Positions 6,882 through 13,722 of a stretch of 13,722 bases of DNA are shown here, in pieces (the first letter of the stretch is position 1; the number at the start of each line of letters is the position of its first letter). Under the pieces are notes generated by a model, which saw nothing but the letters and a program-made list of their open reading frames with translations, was not told the origin of the DNA and ran no database searches. Position numbers and translations under genes: made by a program. The stretch is from contig JAEZYZ010000435.1 of the NCBI GenBank assembly GCA_023418705.1, positions 1-13,722 of the forward strand, read 5' to 3'. This DNA is from Pseudomonadota bacterium. GTDB lineage: Bacteria; Myxococcota_A; Polyangia; Polyangiales; Polyangiaceae.

Positions 6882-9800
6882 TCAACGCGGGCGGCGCACG
6901 AGCGTGCCGAGCTCGCGGTAGATCTCGATCGGCACTTCCAGCTGCGGATCGAAGCGGCACGCCATGTGCCGGTACTCCACTTGAGTGCTTCCCTGCCCGT
7001 CCGCGACGATGCGGAAGAGCCAGGCGTTGTCCAGGTCGTCGGGGAACAGCAGCGCTCGTTCGCCTTGAGCCGCGCCGCCCCCTTCGAATTTCACGACCTC
7101 CGCCTCGAACGCGGCCGTGCACGGCGCGCGCGGGGTCCCGTACATCACCGACTTCGCGCTGAGCAAGAGCCGCAGCGGCTCCGCGCCGTCGCTGATCAGG
7201 ATGGGGTGCCTCGTCCCGGCCTCGAACGGGACGACCACGCGCGGCGTGCTCGCTCGCTGCTCGGCGCTGCACGCCGACGGCACGTCGCCGGCATCGCGCT
7301 GCGTCGGCACGGCGATGGGAGGGTCCGTCACGCCGCCGTCCGCTCGGAACGGAAACAGCAGCGCGCTGCCGTGGTCGTTCAGCCCGTGCAGCATCACGTG
7401 CAGCCCCGCGCGGCCTCCGGCGTAGGCAATGTCGCGGTATTGAATCAGCCCGAAGGTCTTCGGCTCCCGAAGCCCGGTCGTGAAGGCGTCGAACTGCCAG
7501 CGGCCGCCAGCGCGCCGTGCCCGCAGGAGCGCGCTGCCCTGGTCGAGCAGGCCAATCGGCACGTGCGCGGTGCCGACGTGGGCCATCTCCCGGATGATCT
7601 CGCCGTCGGTGGACGGCCAATCGACAGGCTCCACCGTCTCGATGGTTCTCCCATCGATGAAGAGCGTCGGCTGCCGCGAGCCGTCGGCGTGATGGATCCT
7701 GAGATAGAGGCCGCCCACGCCGATGCTGAGCAGGTCGGGCCGCGCGAGCTGCACCGACGCGCCGCGACGTTCGTAGTCGCCCGGGCGGTACGGGCCGCCG
7801 TCACCGAGGACGGTGCGTACCGTGCGGCCTTCGAGCAGGTTGGCAAACGCCACCTCGACGTCGGCGAGGCGCGGCCGGCCGGTGCTCTCGGGGACGCGGT
7901 AGCGCAGCGCGGCCGCACCCTCGATTTGGTTGGAGACGTAGAACGCGTAGCCGTCGGCGAGCTCGACCGGCGGCAGCAGGGGGCGATGCGTCACCTTCGG
8001 CCGCGGACCGCCCTCGGCGACGAAGAGGCCCGCCGACGCCTTGCGAGCGTCGCTGGTCACGCTGAACCACGCCGCCTGCCCGAGCGCGCTCTGATCGGCG
8101 CGCGGCGGCGCCCAGGCGTCGGGCAGAGCGCGCCAAGCCGCCGGCTGCAGCGTGCAGCTGAGCGGCGTCCGGGTGCGCCGCTCGGCGAAGCCAGAGAGCT
8201 CGGCGCCCCCGGGGCCGAGCACCCCCGCCTCCGCGTTCGCCTGCCCGTTCCAGCCGATTCGGGACAGCTCGTCGCCCACCACACAGCCAGACAGCGTGCA
8301 AGCGACGGGCAGATCGCAGCTGGCGTCCTCGGGGCACAGCGGGAGCGGCAGCGCGCCGAGCGGCTGCCAGCTCACCCCGGCGTCGAGGCTCTCGAAGGCC
8401 TGGCGGGCCGCGAGGTCGACGGCGAAGGCGCGCGAGCCCACGGCGGCCAGCCGAGCACCGTCTCCGGGCGGCTCCGAGCGTGACAAAAGACGCCCGTCGT
8501 CGTCCGCGACGACCAGCAGCCGCCCGTCGCCGTGCCTGAGCACCAGCGCCACGGTCCCGTCCTCGGCGGGGACGAGCGCCTGCAGCCCGACGCTGCTGCT
8601 CGGACCGCGCGAGCGGTGCGCCTCGGACCGCGCTGGCTCCTGGAGGAAGGCGTCGGGAACGCGATCCAAGACGCGGACCTCGAAGTTCTTGCCGCCGTCC
8701 CTGGACACGAACAGCGCCGCCTTGCCGTCCTTGCTGCGGTAGCCGACAGCGTACGCCGTGCGCCCGTCGATCGAGAAGGCCAGGCCCGACGCGCTCCCCT
8801 TCAGACCGGGAACGGCGGCGGTCGCGAAGGACGCGGTCGCCAAGGACCGCGCCGACGCGAGTGAGGTCTGCAAAATGCCGGCGGTCGAGCAGGTCGCGCG
8901 CTCCGGCAGGCAGGCGCCCGTCACCAGCAGCGCCCCGTCCGCCCCCGCCGCCAGCTGCAGCTCCGAGAGCTTGGCTCGCAGTCGCAGCGGCTCTCGCTCC
9001 CAGGTCTTGCCGTCGTCGAAGCTCGCGTAGATCTGAACGGGCACCGGCACGGCAGCGGTCGACGGGTTCCGCGAGCAGGCGATGAACCAGCGCGCTTCGA
9101 AGGCCGCGAGCCACACCCGTTCGCAGCCCTTCGTGATGCCCAAGGGGCGAGCCGTCAGCGGCTGCTCGAGCTCGCCGCTCCACAGTTGGTAGCCGCCGCT
9201 CTTCGGGATCTCCTCGAGCTCCGCGTAGCGATGACCGACGAAGATGGCGCGCCCTTCGGCGAGCGCGCCGGCATCGGGACCCCGGGTCGCGTCGGGGATG
9301 GGTCGCGCACCCGCGCCGCGCTCCGCGGGCGGTCCCGGCGACAGGCGCCGCTCTGCAGGATCCCAAGCGTGAGGGCCGAACACCCCGGCGACCGTCAGCC
9401 GACCGTCAGCGGCGCGCTGGGCCGCGCGCGCACCGACGGGCGCTGGCGGCGCCGTCTGCCAGGTTCGGCCTGCGTCTTCGGAGAACCAGAGCGCCTCCGG
9501 GACCGCCAGGGCGAGCGCGTGAGCCCCAGCCCCGACGGCGACATCGAAGAAGCGCGTCTCTGCCGGTCCGACACGCTCCCACGACGCGCCGCCGTCCGCG
9601 CTGCGGCGCAACCCGCCGTCGGCGCCGATACCGACGATGCCCGAAGGCCCGGCGGCCACCCGCACGAGCCGCTCCAAGGGCGCGCTGGCGCGGGTGAAGT
9701 CGCCGAGCGGCGTCGCGCTCTCGTAGGTCGTGCCCGACGTGCCGACGAACAAGAAGCCGCTGTCGGGCGCGAGCTGCACGCCCACCAAATCCTCGGGCGC

Positions 9801-10112
9801 CAGCATCGCCGCCGTCGAGAACCGTTCCCCTTCGTGGAGCCAGCGCTCGCCCCGTGCGCCGGCGTACAGGGTGCCGCCGCCCGGCAGGGCGAGCTCGGCG
9901 CGGAACGCGGCCGGCTCGCGCGGGTGGTAGCGCCACACGCCCGGCGAGGGGTAGGCGGGCGACACGGGGACGGAAGACAGCAGCGACGGCCGCTGGCGTC
10001 GCTGCCCGCGCTCGGCGGCGCAGCCCAGGAGCGCCGCGCCGAAGAGCAAGGCAACGATCCCGCGCGCCGCGCGGGGGCGGCGTCCGGAGCAAGCGGCAGC
10101 CGGCGAGCGCAT
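6882..10112 (-). CDS. Large lipoprotein with Asp-box (BNR) propeller repeats
   Basis: A 1076-residue predicted lipoprotein. An Arg-rich start, the hydrophobic run GIVALLFGAALLG and Cys31 (LLGC) form a lipoprotein signal. The N-terminal 600 residues contain five Asp-box motifs (S-x-D-x-G-x-x-W type): SADGGASW (171), SEDAGRTW (211), SFDDGKTW (364), SRDGGKNF (470) and SLDAGVSW (575). Such turns mark beta-propellers of the sialidase, photosynthesis-stability (Ycf48) and sortilin kind. No sialidase catalytic residues are identifiable, so a binding or scaffold role fits better than hydrolysis. The second half (about 620-1076) has no motif I recognise. It starts only 12 bases after the phosphoesterase stop, without an obvious Shine-Dalgarno, so translation is probably coupled. 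Localisation would be outer membrane or periplasmic face. The function is unknown. Confidence 0.85.
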   Translation of the reverse strand: MRSPAAACSGRRPRAARGIVALLFGAALLGCAAERGQRRQRPSLLSSVPVSPAYPSPGVWRYHPREPAAFRAELALPGGGTLYAGARGERWLHEGERFSTAAMLAPEDLVGVQLAPDSGFLFVGTSGTTYESATPLGDFTRASAPLERLVRVAAGPSGIVGIGADGGLRRSADGGASWERVGPAETRFFDVAVGAGAHALALAVPEALWFSEDAGRTWQTAPPAPVGARAAQRAADGRLTVAGVFGPHAWDPAERRLSPGPPAERGAGARPIPDATRGPDAGALAEGRAIFVGHRYAELEEIPKSGGYQLWSGELEQPLTARPLGITKGCERVWLAAFEARWFIACSRNPSTAAVPVPVQIYASFDDGKTWEREPLRLRAKLSELQLAAGADGALLVTGACLPERATCSTAGILQTSLASARSLATASFATAAVPGLKGSASGLAFSIDGRTAYAVGYRSKDGKAALFVSRDGGKNFEVRVLDRVPDAFLQEPARSEAHRSRGPSSSVGLQALVPAEDGTVALVLRHGDGRLLVVADDDGRLLSRSEPPGDGARLAAVGSRAFAVDLAARQAFESLDAGVSWQPLGALPLPLCPEDASCDLPVACTLSGCVVGDELSRIGWNGQANAEAGVLGPGGAELSGFAERRTRTPLSCTLQPAAWRALPDAWAPPRADQSALGQAAWFSVTSDARKASAGLFVAEGGPRPKVTHRPLLPPVELADGYAFYVSNQIEGAAALRYRVPESTGRPRLADVEVAFANLLEGRTVRTVLGDGGPYRPGDYERRGASVQLARPDLLSIGVGGLYLRIHHADGSRQPTLFIDGRTIETVEPVDWPSTDGEIIREMAHVGTAHVPIGLLDQGSALLRARRAGGRWQFDAFTTGLREPKTFGLIQYRDIAYAGGRAGLHVMLHGLNDHGSALLFPFRADGGVTDPPIAVPTQRDAGDVPSACSAEQRASTPRVVVPFEAGTRHPILISDGAEPLRLLLSAKSVMYGTPRAPCTAAFEAEVVKFEGGGAAQGERALLFPDDLDNAWLFRIVADGQGSTQVEYRHMACRFDPQLEVPIEIYRELGTLVRRPR

Positions 10113-10124
10113 CTGGGGCGAAGC

Positions 10125-11204
10125 TTAGTCAATCGAGCCGGCAGGCGCCCGCAGTACCAACACCGCGATTTCCGGCGGAACCCCGATCCTGAGCGGCGGC
10201 CCGGTGGTGCCGAGGCCGGCGCTGACGTACAGAAAGCTCGCGCCCTGCCGGAACAGCCCGCGGCCGCGCCGCCCGAGCAGCCGCGCGAGACTGAAGCGCT
10301 CGGCCAAGAACGGCACCGCGAACTGCCCGCCGTGGGTGTGCCCGCTCAGCACCAAGTCGACGCCGCGCTCGGCGGCGGGCTCGAAGAAGTCGGGATAGTG
10401 CGAGAGCAGGACCGTGGGCTCGCGCGCGCTGCGGCCGTCCAGGGTGCGATCGAGATCGCTCTTGCCCGTGTACGCATCGTCCACGCCCGCCACGACCAGG
10501 CGCCCGGCGGCGACGCGTTCGAAGGCGTTCTGCAGCAGGCGGACACCGCGGCTCGAGAGCGCCCGGGCGAACCGACGGTTGTCCCACTGATCGTGGTTGC
10601 CGAACACCAGCCAGACGCCGTCGTCCGCCCGAAGACCGCCGAGCACCTCGGCCGCGGTGTCGTAGAAGGTCGTGCCGCTGGTGACCAGATCGCCGGTCAC
10701 GGCGATCAGGTTCGGGCGCTCGGCGTTCGCCGCCTGGACCCAGCGCTGCGCCCGGCGCGGCCCATCGAAGCTGCCGATGTGCAGATCCGACAGCTGGACG
10801 ATCCGGTAGCCGTCCAGCTCCGGCGGCAGCCGAGGGATCGGCACCTCGACGCGGCAGACGCGCACGCGAAGGCGCTGCCCCCAGAGGGCGTGGGCGGCCA
10901 GCAGCAACCCCGCGCCGTAGCTCACCACCGCGGCGCTCCCCCACCCGTCCCACCAGGCGCTCGCCGAGCCAGCGACGAAGCTCCAGATCGCCAGCGCACC
11001 GGCGACCACCGGATAGGCCAAGAGCGCGATCAAGCCCGCGCCCCAGTGCCAGAACACGGGCTCGTCGACGAACCGCACCAGCCAGGCGGGCCGCGGTCGA
11101 TCGAAGCCGAGCACCCGCAGGCGCAGCGCGCTCAGCAGCCACAGCGCCGCGACCAGCCCCACGCCCGGCCAGGACAGCAGCGCATAGAGCGCCAACCCTG
11201 GCAC
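10125..11204 (-). CDS. Membrane-anchored metallophosphoesterase
   Basis: This is a calcineurin-like phosphoesterase with an N-terminal membrane part; with the GTG at 11204 it has 359 residues. Hydrophobic segments lie at about 3-27, 55-81 and 91-108, followed by the catalytic domain facing one side of the membrane. All metal-binding blocks are present: SDLHIG (Asp140, His142), GDLV (Asp172), GNHD (Asn203, His204), SHYP (His269) and GHTHGGQ (His289, His291). This set matches the YkuE/YaeI-like membrane phosphoesterases, some of which act on lipid-linked phosphates, but the substrate here is unproven. The start is uncertain. The frame stays open far into trxA with an ATG only at 11489, but the part overlapping trxA reads as antigenic-style shadow sequence. 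A CTG at 11267 overlapping the trxA stop (CTGA) would give a more complete first membrane helix. Confidence 0.9.
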   Translation of the reverse strand: MPGLALYALLSWPGVGLVAALWLLSALRLRVLGFDRPRPAWLVRFVDEPVFWHWGAGLIALLAYPVVAGALAIWSFVAGSASAWWDGWGSAAVVSYGAGLLLAAHALWGQRLRVRVCRVEVPIPRLPPELDGYRIVQLSDLHIGSFDGPRRAQRWVQAANAERPNLIAVTGDLVTSGTTFYDTAAEVLGGLRADDGVWLVFGNHDQWDNRRFARALSSRGVRLLQNAFERVAAGRLVVAGVDDAYTGKSDLDRTLDGRSAREPTVLLSHYPDFFEPAAERGVDLVLSGHTHGGQFAVPFLAERFSLARLLGRRGRGLFRQGASFLYVSAGLGTTGPPLRIGVPPEIAVLVLRAPAGSID

Positions 11205-11263
11205 GGCCTGAGCGCCCAGCGTGAGCGCGTGCGCCCAAACCGCCAGCGGGAGCCGGTGGAACC

Positions 11264-11587
11264 TCAGTCGCCGACCAGTGCCAAAAGCTTCTGCTTGGTC
11301 GTCAACCCGACGTGCTGGGCCGCGCGCTCGCCATTCTTGAAGACCATGATGGTGGGCACGCCGCGCACGCCGTATTTGCCAGCCGTGATGGGAGATTCGT
11401 CCACGTCGAGCTTGCCGACCTTGACCTTGCCCCCGAGCTCGTCGGCGACCTGATCGACGATCGGAGCCAGCGCTTTGCAGGGGCCGCACCAGGTGGCAGT
11501 GAAGTCGACCAGGACGGGTTGCTCGGACTTCAACACTTCCTGCTCGAAGTTCAGATCATTGAAAACTTGAACGTTGGGGGATGCCAT
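11264..11587 (-). CDS. trxA: Thioredoxin
   Basis: A 107-residue cytoplasmic dithiol-disulfide oxidoreductase, the standard thioredoxin length. LVDFTATWCGPCK carries the redox centre Cys34-Gly-Pro-Cys37. The buried Asp of the family is in LVDF (Asp28), and the cis-proline is Pro78 in GVRGVPTI. DVDESPITAGKYGVRG and FKNGE are further typical blocks. It keeps protein thiols reduced through thioredoxin reductase. The start is ATG with GGAG six bases upstream. It is the first gene of the minus-strand run and is followed directly by the membrane phosphoesterase, whose start lies at or just after the trxA stop. That arrangement suggests co-transcription, though a joint function is not implied by sequence. 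Confidence 0.97.
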   Translation of the reverse strand: MASPNVQVFNDLNFEQEVLKSEQPVLVDFTATWCGPCKALAPIVDQVADELGGKVKVGKLDVDESPITAGKYGVRGVPTIMVFKNGERAAQHVGLTTKQKLLALVGD

Positions 11588-11815
11588 CTGTGCTCCACGA
11601 ACGGGTGGTAAACCTGCCCGAAAAACATAGTCGCGAAGCGCCGTCACGGGAAGGGTCGAAGCACCGATTCCACCGGCCCGCGATACCGCGGCGCGGCGTC
11701 GCGTGGCGCCCCGCGCGTGAATTCCGGCAAAAATGCGCGCTTCTCGGATCGGAGCGGCCCGGTCTGGTATGTGTGCGGCGCCGCCGAAGTCTCTCGACGT
11801 GCCGACGAACCTCTC
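11588..11815. promoter_or_regulatory. Divergent intergenic region between trxA and trmH
   Basis: These 228 bp carry the control signals for trxA (minus) and trmH (plus). On the minus side only the trxA ribosome site (GTGGAG) is clear. A plus-strand frame open from an ATG at 11717 continues into trmH, but its codons have AT-rich, non-coding-like third positions, so it is treated as untranslated. No -35/-10 pair with good spacing was found. Confidence 0.45.
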
Positions 11816-12520
11816 ATGAAGCGCGACCACGACGACGTGATGCGGCCGGAGCCCAGCCCGCGGTCCCAGCCGTGGGGTCCAGACTGGACCAGCCGGGGCG
11901 TCATCCGGGTTTTGGAGCCGCTCGTGCTGCCGCGGCGCCAAGAGCGCATCCAGAGCGTGCTGAAGAGCCGGCTCGCGAGCGTCGTGGTCGTGATGGACGC
12001 GCCGCACGATCCGCACAACGGCGCCGCGGTGATGCGCTCCTGCGATGCTTTCGGAGTGCAGGAGCTGCATGTCGTGCTCCGGCACGAGCCGTTCCTGGTC
12101 TCTCGAGCCGTCACCCAAGGCACCGAGCGCTGGGTCGACCTCGCGCTGCACCAGACCCCGGAGGGCGCCGTGGAGCAGCTGGTGGGCGCCGGCTACGAGA
12201 TCGTGAGCACCCACCCCGAGGGCGAGCTGCTGCCGGACGACCTGGCGACCATCCCGCGGCTCGCCCTGCTGCTCGGCAACGAGCACGACGGGATCCGCGA
12301 AGCCTTGGCCCGAGCGGCACGCCGCTCGGTCCGCATCCCCATGCGGGGCTTCGTCGAGAGCCTGAACGTCAGCGTCTCGGCCGCGATCCTGCTGCACGCC
12401 GCGACCCGGCAGCGCGCGGGCGATCTCGACCCGGAGCGACGCCTCGCCTTCTACGCCGCGGGGCTCTACCACTCGCTGCCTCGAGCCGGCGAGATCCTGT
12501 CCGCCTCGTCGCCGGAATGA
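11816..12520 (+). CDS. trmH: SpoU/TrmH-family 2'-O-ribose RNA methyltransferase
   Basis: A 234-residue SAM-dependent methyltransferase with the trefoil-knot (SPOUT) fold. The three SpoU motifs are present: DPHNGAAVMRSCDAFG (65-80, with catalytic Arg74), LALLLGNEHDGI (149-160) and IPMRGFVESLNVSVSAAILL (174-193). The RRQERIQSVLKSRLASVVVVMD opening and the SLNVSVSAA block are close to E. coli TrmH, which methylates G18 of tRNA. That is the most likely activity, but family members also modify rRNA. Other starts are ATG 11717 (upstream) and ATG 11840; ATG 11816 is preferred on codon usage, though the Shine-Dalgarno is poor. Residues 1-35 are extra compared with the core and low in motif content. 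It precedes the bactofilin operon by 136 bp in the same direction. Confidence 0.93.
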   Translation: MKRDHDDVMRPEPSPRSQPWGPDWTSRGVIRVLEPLVLPRRQERIQSVLKSRLASVVVVMDAPHDPHNGAAVMRSCDAFGVQELHVVLRHEPFLVSRAVTQGTERWVDLALHQTPEGAVEQLVGAGYEIVSTHPEGELLPDDLATIPRLALLLGNEHDGIREALARAARRSVRIPMRGFVESLNVSVSAAILLHAATRQRAGDLDPERRLAFYAAGLYHSLPRAGEILSASSPE

Positions 12521-12540
12521 GCGCCGAGCGGTTTCGAAGC

Positions 12541-12554
12541 GGGCGGCGCCGCCC
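12541..12554. other. Perfect 14-bp GC palindrome after trmH
   Basis: GGGCGGCGCCGCCC lies 21 bases after the trmH stop and about 100 bases before the first bactofilin. As RNA it can fold into a 5-bp stem with a tight GCGC loop, which could mark the end of trmH. No T-run follows. It could instead be an operator for the bactofilin operon; there is no second copy nearby. Confidence 0.3.
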
Positions 12555-12656
12555 AAAGGGGCAGGAATTTCGCCGACAATCGCCCGCCGGAGGCCCGCGC
12601 TCGCTTCAGCGTTGCCGAAATCGGACCGGTGATTTAGCGTGCGCCCCGCAAACCCC

Positions 12657-13016
12657 ATGGCAAAACGGATCTCCGATCAGAGCGTGCTGGGCGCTTCCAC
12701 ACGAGTGGCAGGCCGCATCCACGGCGAAGGCGACCTGCGAGTGGAGGGCGACGTCCGCGGCGACGTCACCGTGACCGGAGCCGTCGAAATCACCAGCGGC
12801 GGTCGGGTGGAGGGCAACGTCAGCGCCGAGGCGCTGGAGCTGTCTGGATCGCTGACGGGCGACGTGCACGCGCGCGGCCCGATCGTGATCCAAAGCGGCG
12901 CCGTGGTGAGCGGCGAGCTGCGTGGCACGCGCATCGCCGTCCAGCCGGGGGCAGAGGTTCGAGCGCGCCTCGACATGGATTTCGAGCTGGAGCTCGGTGC
13001 TCAGCGGCGACGCTGA
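12657..13016 (+). CDS. Bactofilin, first of three
   Basis: A 119-residue polymer-forming cytoskeletal protein of the bactofilin (DUF583) family. After a short N-terminal tail (MAKRISDQSVLGAST), repeats of the type GxxxGD[LV]xVxGxVxGxV run from about residue 19 to 110: GRIHGEGDLRVEGDVRGDV, GGRVEGNV, GSLTGDVHARG, GAVVSGELRG. This is the pattern of a right-handed beta-helix built from short strands. Bactofilins assemble nucleotide-free filaments and anchor partner proteins at defined cell sites. The ATG at 12657 is chosen; an in-frame GTG at 12639 would add six residues. Neither has a good Shine-Dalgarno, and the 12657 start may be leaderless. It leads the operon; the next gene begins 34 bases after its stop. 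Confidence 0.92.
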   Translation: MAKRISDQSVLGASTRVAGRIHGEGDLRVEGDVRGDVTVTGAVEITSGGRVEGNVSAEALELSGSLTGDVHARGPIVIQSGAVVSGELRGTRIAVQPGAEVRARLDMDFELELGAQRRR

Positions 13017-13050
13017 GGGCGCGCGTGACAAGATCATCGTGGAGAAGCAC

Positions 13051-13365
13051 ATGGCAGGGACGTTGATTGGTGAAGGGCTGACGATCGAAGGCGAGCTCAC
13101 GAGCGACGAAGAGATCGTCGTGCAGGGCACCGTCCGCGGCACGGTCTCGAGCGGCGACGCGGTGGCGGTCGCGGCGACGGGCGTGGTCGAAGCCGACATT
13201 CAGGCGGCATCTTTGAGCGTCGCGGGACAGGTGACGGGCAACGCCACCGCCTCCGAGCGGGTCGATCTTCAGGCCGGCGGGCGGCTGATCGGGGACGTCC
13301 GCTCGGCCCGCCTGACCATCGCCGACGGGGCCTCGTTCAAGGGCAACGTCGATATGGAGCTGTGA
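13051..13365 (+). CDS. Bactofilin, second of three
   Basis: A 104-residue bactofilin with almost no tails: the beta-helix repeats start at MAGTLIGEGLTIEGEL and continue through IVVQGTVRGTV, GVVEADIQ, LSVAGQVTGN, GGRLIGDV and GASFKGNVDMEL. The very short ends mark it as a core filament-former that would co-assemble with longer paralogues. The ATG at 13051 is clear because GGAG (13041-13044) lies six bases upstream. A GTG at 13039 overlaps that site and is unlikely. Gene three starts six bases after this stop, so translation of the two is probably coupled. Confidence 0.93.
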   Translation: MAGTLIGEGLTIEGELTSDEEIVVQGTVRGTVSSGDAVAVAATGVVEADIQAASLSVAGQVTGNATASERVDLQAGGRLIGDVRSARLTIADGASFKGNVDMEL

Positions 13366-13371
13366 TCGCGC

Positions 13372-13722
13372 ATGGCCGTCAAATCCATCATTTCAGCGAC
13401 CACGCTGGTCCGCGGCAACGTCCGCGGCGCGGGCTCGCTCGAGATCCTGGGCCGCATCGAGGGTGAGGTCCGCGTCGACGGCGACGTGACGCTGGCAGAG
13501 GGCTCGGCCGTCACCGGCGACATCGACGCCACGACCATCACGGTCGCGGGCGCCGTCGCGGGCAACCTGAACGCCTCCGACACCCTCCTGCTGGAAGCCG
13601 GCGCTCGCGTGGTGGGGGACCTGACCGCCCCCCGCATCGGCATCGCCGACGGCGCGCTGGTACGCGGCAAGCTCGACACGAGCGGCGGCGCGCCCGAGCG
13701 GCGCCCGCGCGCGGTCGCGACC
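13372..13722 (+). CDS. Bactofilin, third of three (cut by window edge)
   Basis: The first 117 residues of a bactofilin whose end lies outside the window. MAVKSIISATTLVRGNV leads into the repeats GSLEILGRIEGEV, VDGDVTLAEGSAVTGDI, ITVAGAVAGNL, GARVVGDL and GALVRGKLD. After the helix a tail starts that is rich in Gly, Pro and Arg (GGAPERRPRAVA). This resembles the layout of M. xanthus BacP, which has a bactofilin core plus a long C-terminal tail that recruits partners, but the tail is not visible here. Its place as the last of three tightly packed bactofilin genes agrees with that reading. The start is the ATG six bases after the previous stop; no other Shine-Dalgarno is evident. Confidence 0.9.
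   Translation, partial: MAVKSIISATTLVRGNVRGAGSLEILGRIEGEVRVDGDVTLAEGSAVTGDIDATTITVAGAVAGNLNASDTLLLEAGARVVGDLTAPRIGIADGALVRGKLDTSGGAPERRPRAVAT

Noticed and set aside
6753..8483. 576-residue plus-strand frame
   Set aside because: Antisense shadow of the large lipoprotein, caused by the scarcity of stop codons at this GC content; no motifs.
9186..11453. 755-residue plus-strand frame
   Set aside because: Spans the antisense of three real genes (lipoprotein, phosphoesterase, trxA); it cannot be reconciled with their clear motifs.
11264..12658. 464-residue minus-strand frame ending in thioredoxin, suggesting a fusion
   Set aside because: Only the last 107 residues are thioredoxin, with its own ATG and ribosome site; the rest is antisense to trmH.
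1..13722. Search by eye for CRISPR arrays, tRNA or rRNA genes, insertion sequences and attachment sites
   Set aside because: No regularly spaced repeats of CRISPR size, no tRNA-like cloverleaf, no transposase motif or flanking inverted repeats were seen. This was a visual check, not a computed scan.

Overview
The window is very GC-rich DNA with strong G/C preference at third codon positions. Its gene content points to a Myxococcota member, most likely a Polyangiales (Sorangium-like) organism. The signs are three tandem bactofilin genes, a large lipoprotein with Asp-box repeats, a Cys-rich von Willebrand A-like lipoprotein, and a decayed Ser/Thr kinase. This assignment comes from family knowledge, not from a search.

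Layout. Bases 1-307 hold no convincing gene, only a four-copy decamer repeat (143-182). Bases 308-655 (+) look like a frameshifted remnant of a eukaryotic-type Ser/Thr protein kinase. Bases 668-2773 (-) encode the vWA-like lipoprotein, whose metal site looks degenerate. A 168-bp gap with several hairpins follows, then an aldo/keto reductase (2942-3925, -). An NAD-dependent epimerase-like SDR (4104-5090, +) is transcribed divergently from it. Next come a 5'-truncated relic of an AlbA_2/RecG-like ATP-binding protein (about 5144-5482, +) and, convergent with it, purB (5467-6771, -).

The central block is a minus-strand cluster reading trxA (11264-11587), membrane metallophosphoesterase (10125-11204) and a 1076-residue Asp-box lipoprotein (6882-10112), with purB downstream in the same direction. 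Spacing suggests that trxA, the phosphoesterase and the lipoprotein are co-transcribed. trmH (11816-12520, +) diverges from trxA.

The right end is an operon of three bactofilins (12657-13016, 13051-13365, and 13372 to the window edge, where the third is cut). In Myxococcus xanthus a comparable trio (BacN, BacO, BacP) forms a polar scaffold that positions the ParABC segregation machinery through PadC. If the arrangement is conserved, the genes just past the right edge should be parA/parB/padC-like.

The housekeeping parts (purB, trxA, trmH) are confident. The two lipoproteins have recognisable architecture but no assignable function. The two gene relics rest on recalled family consensus and need a profile search.
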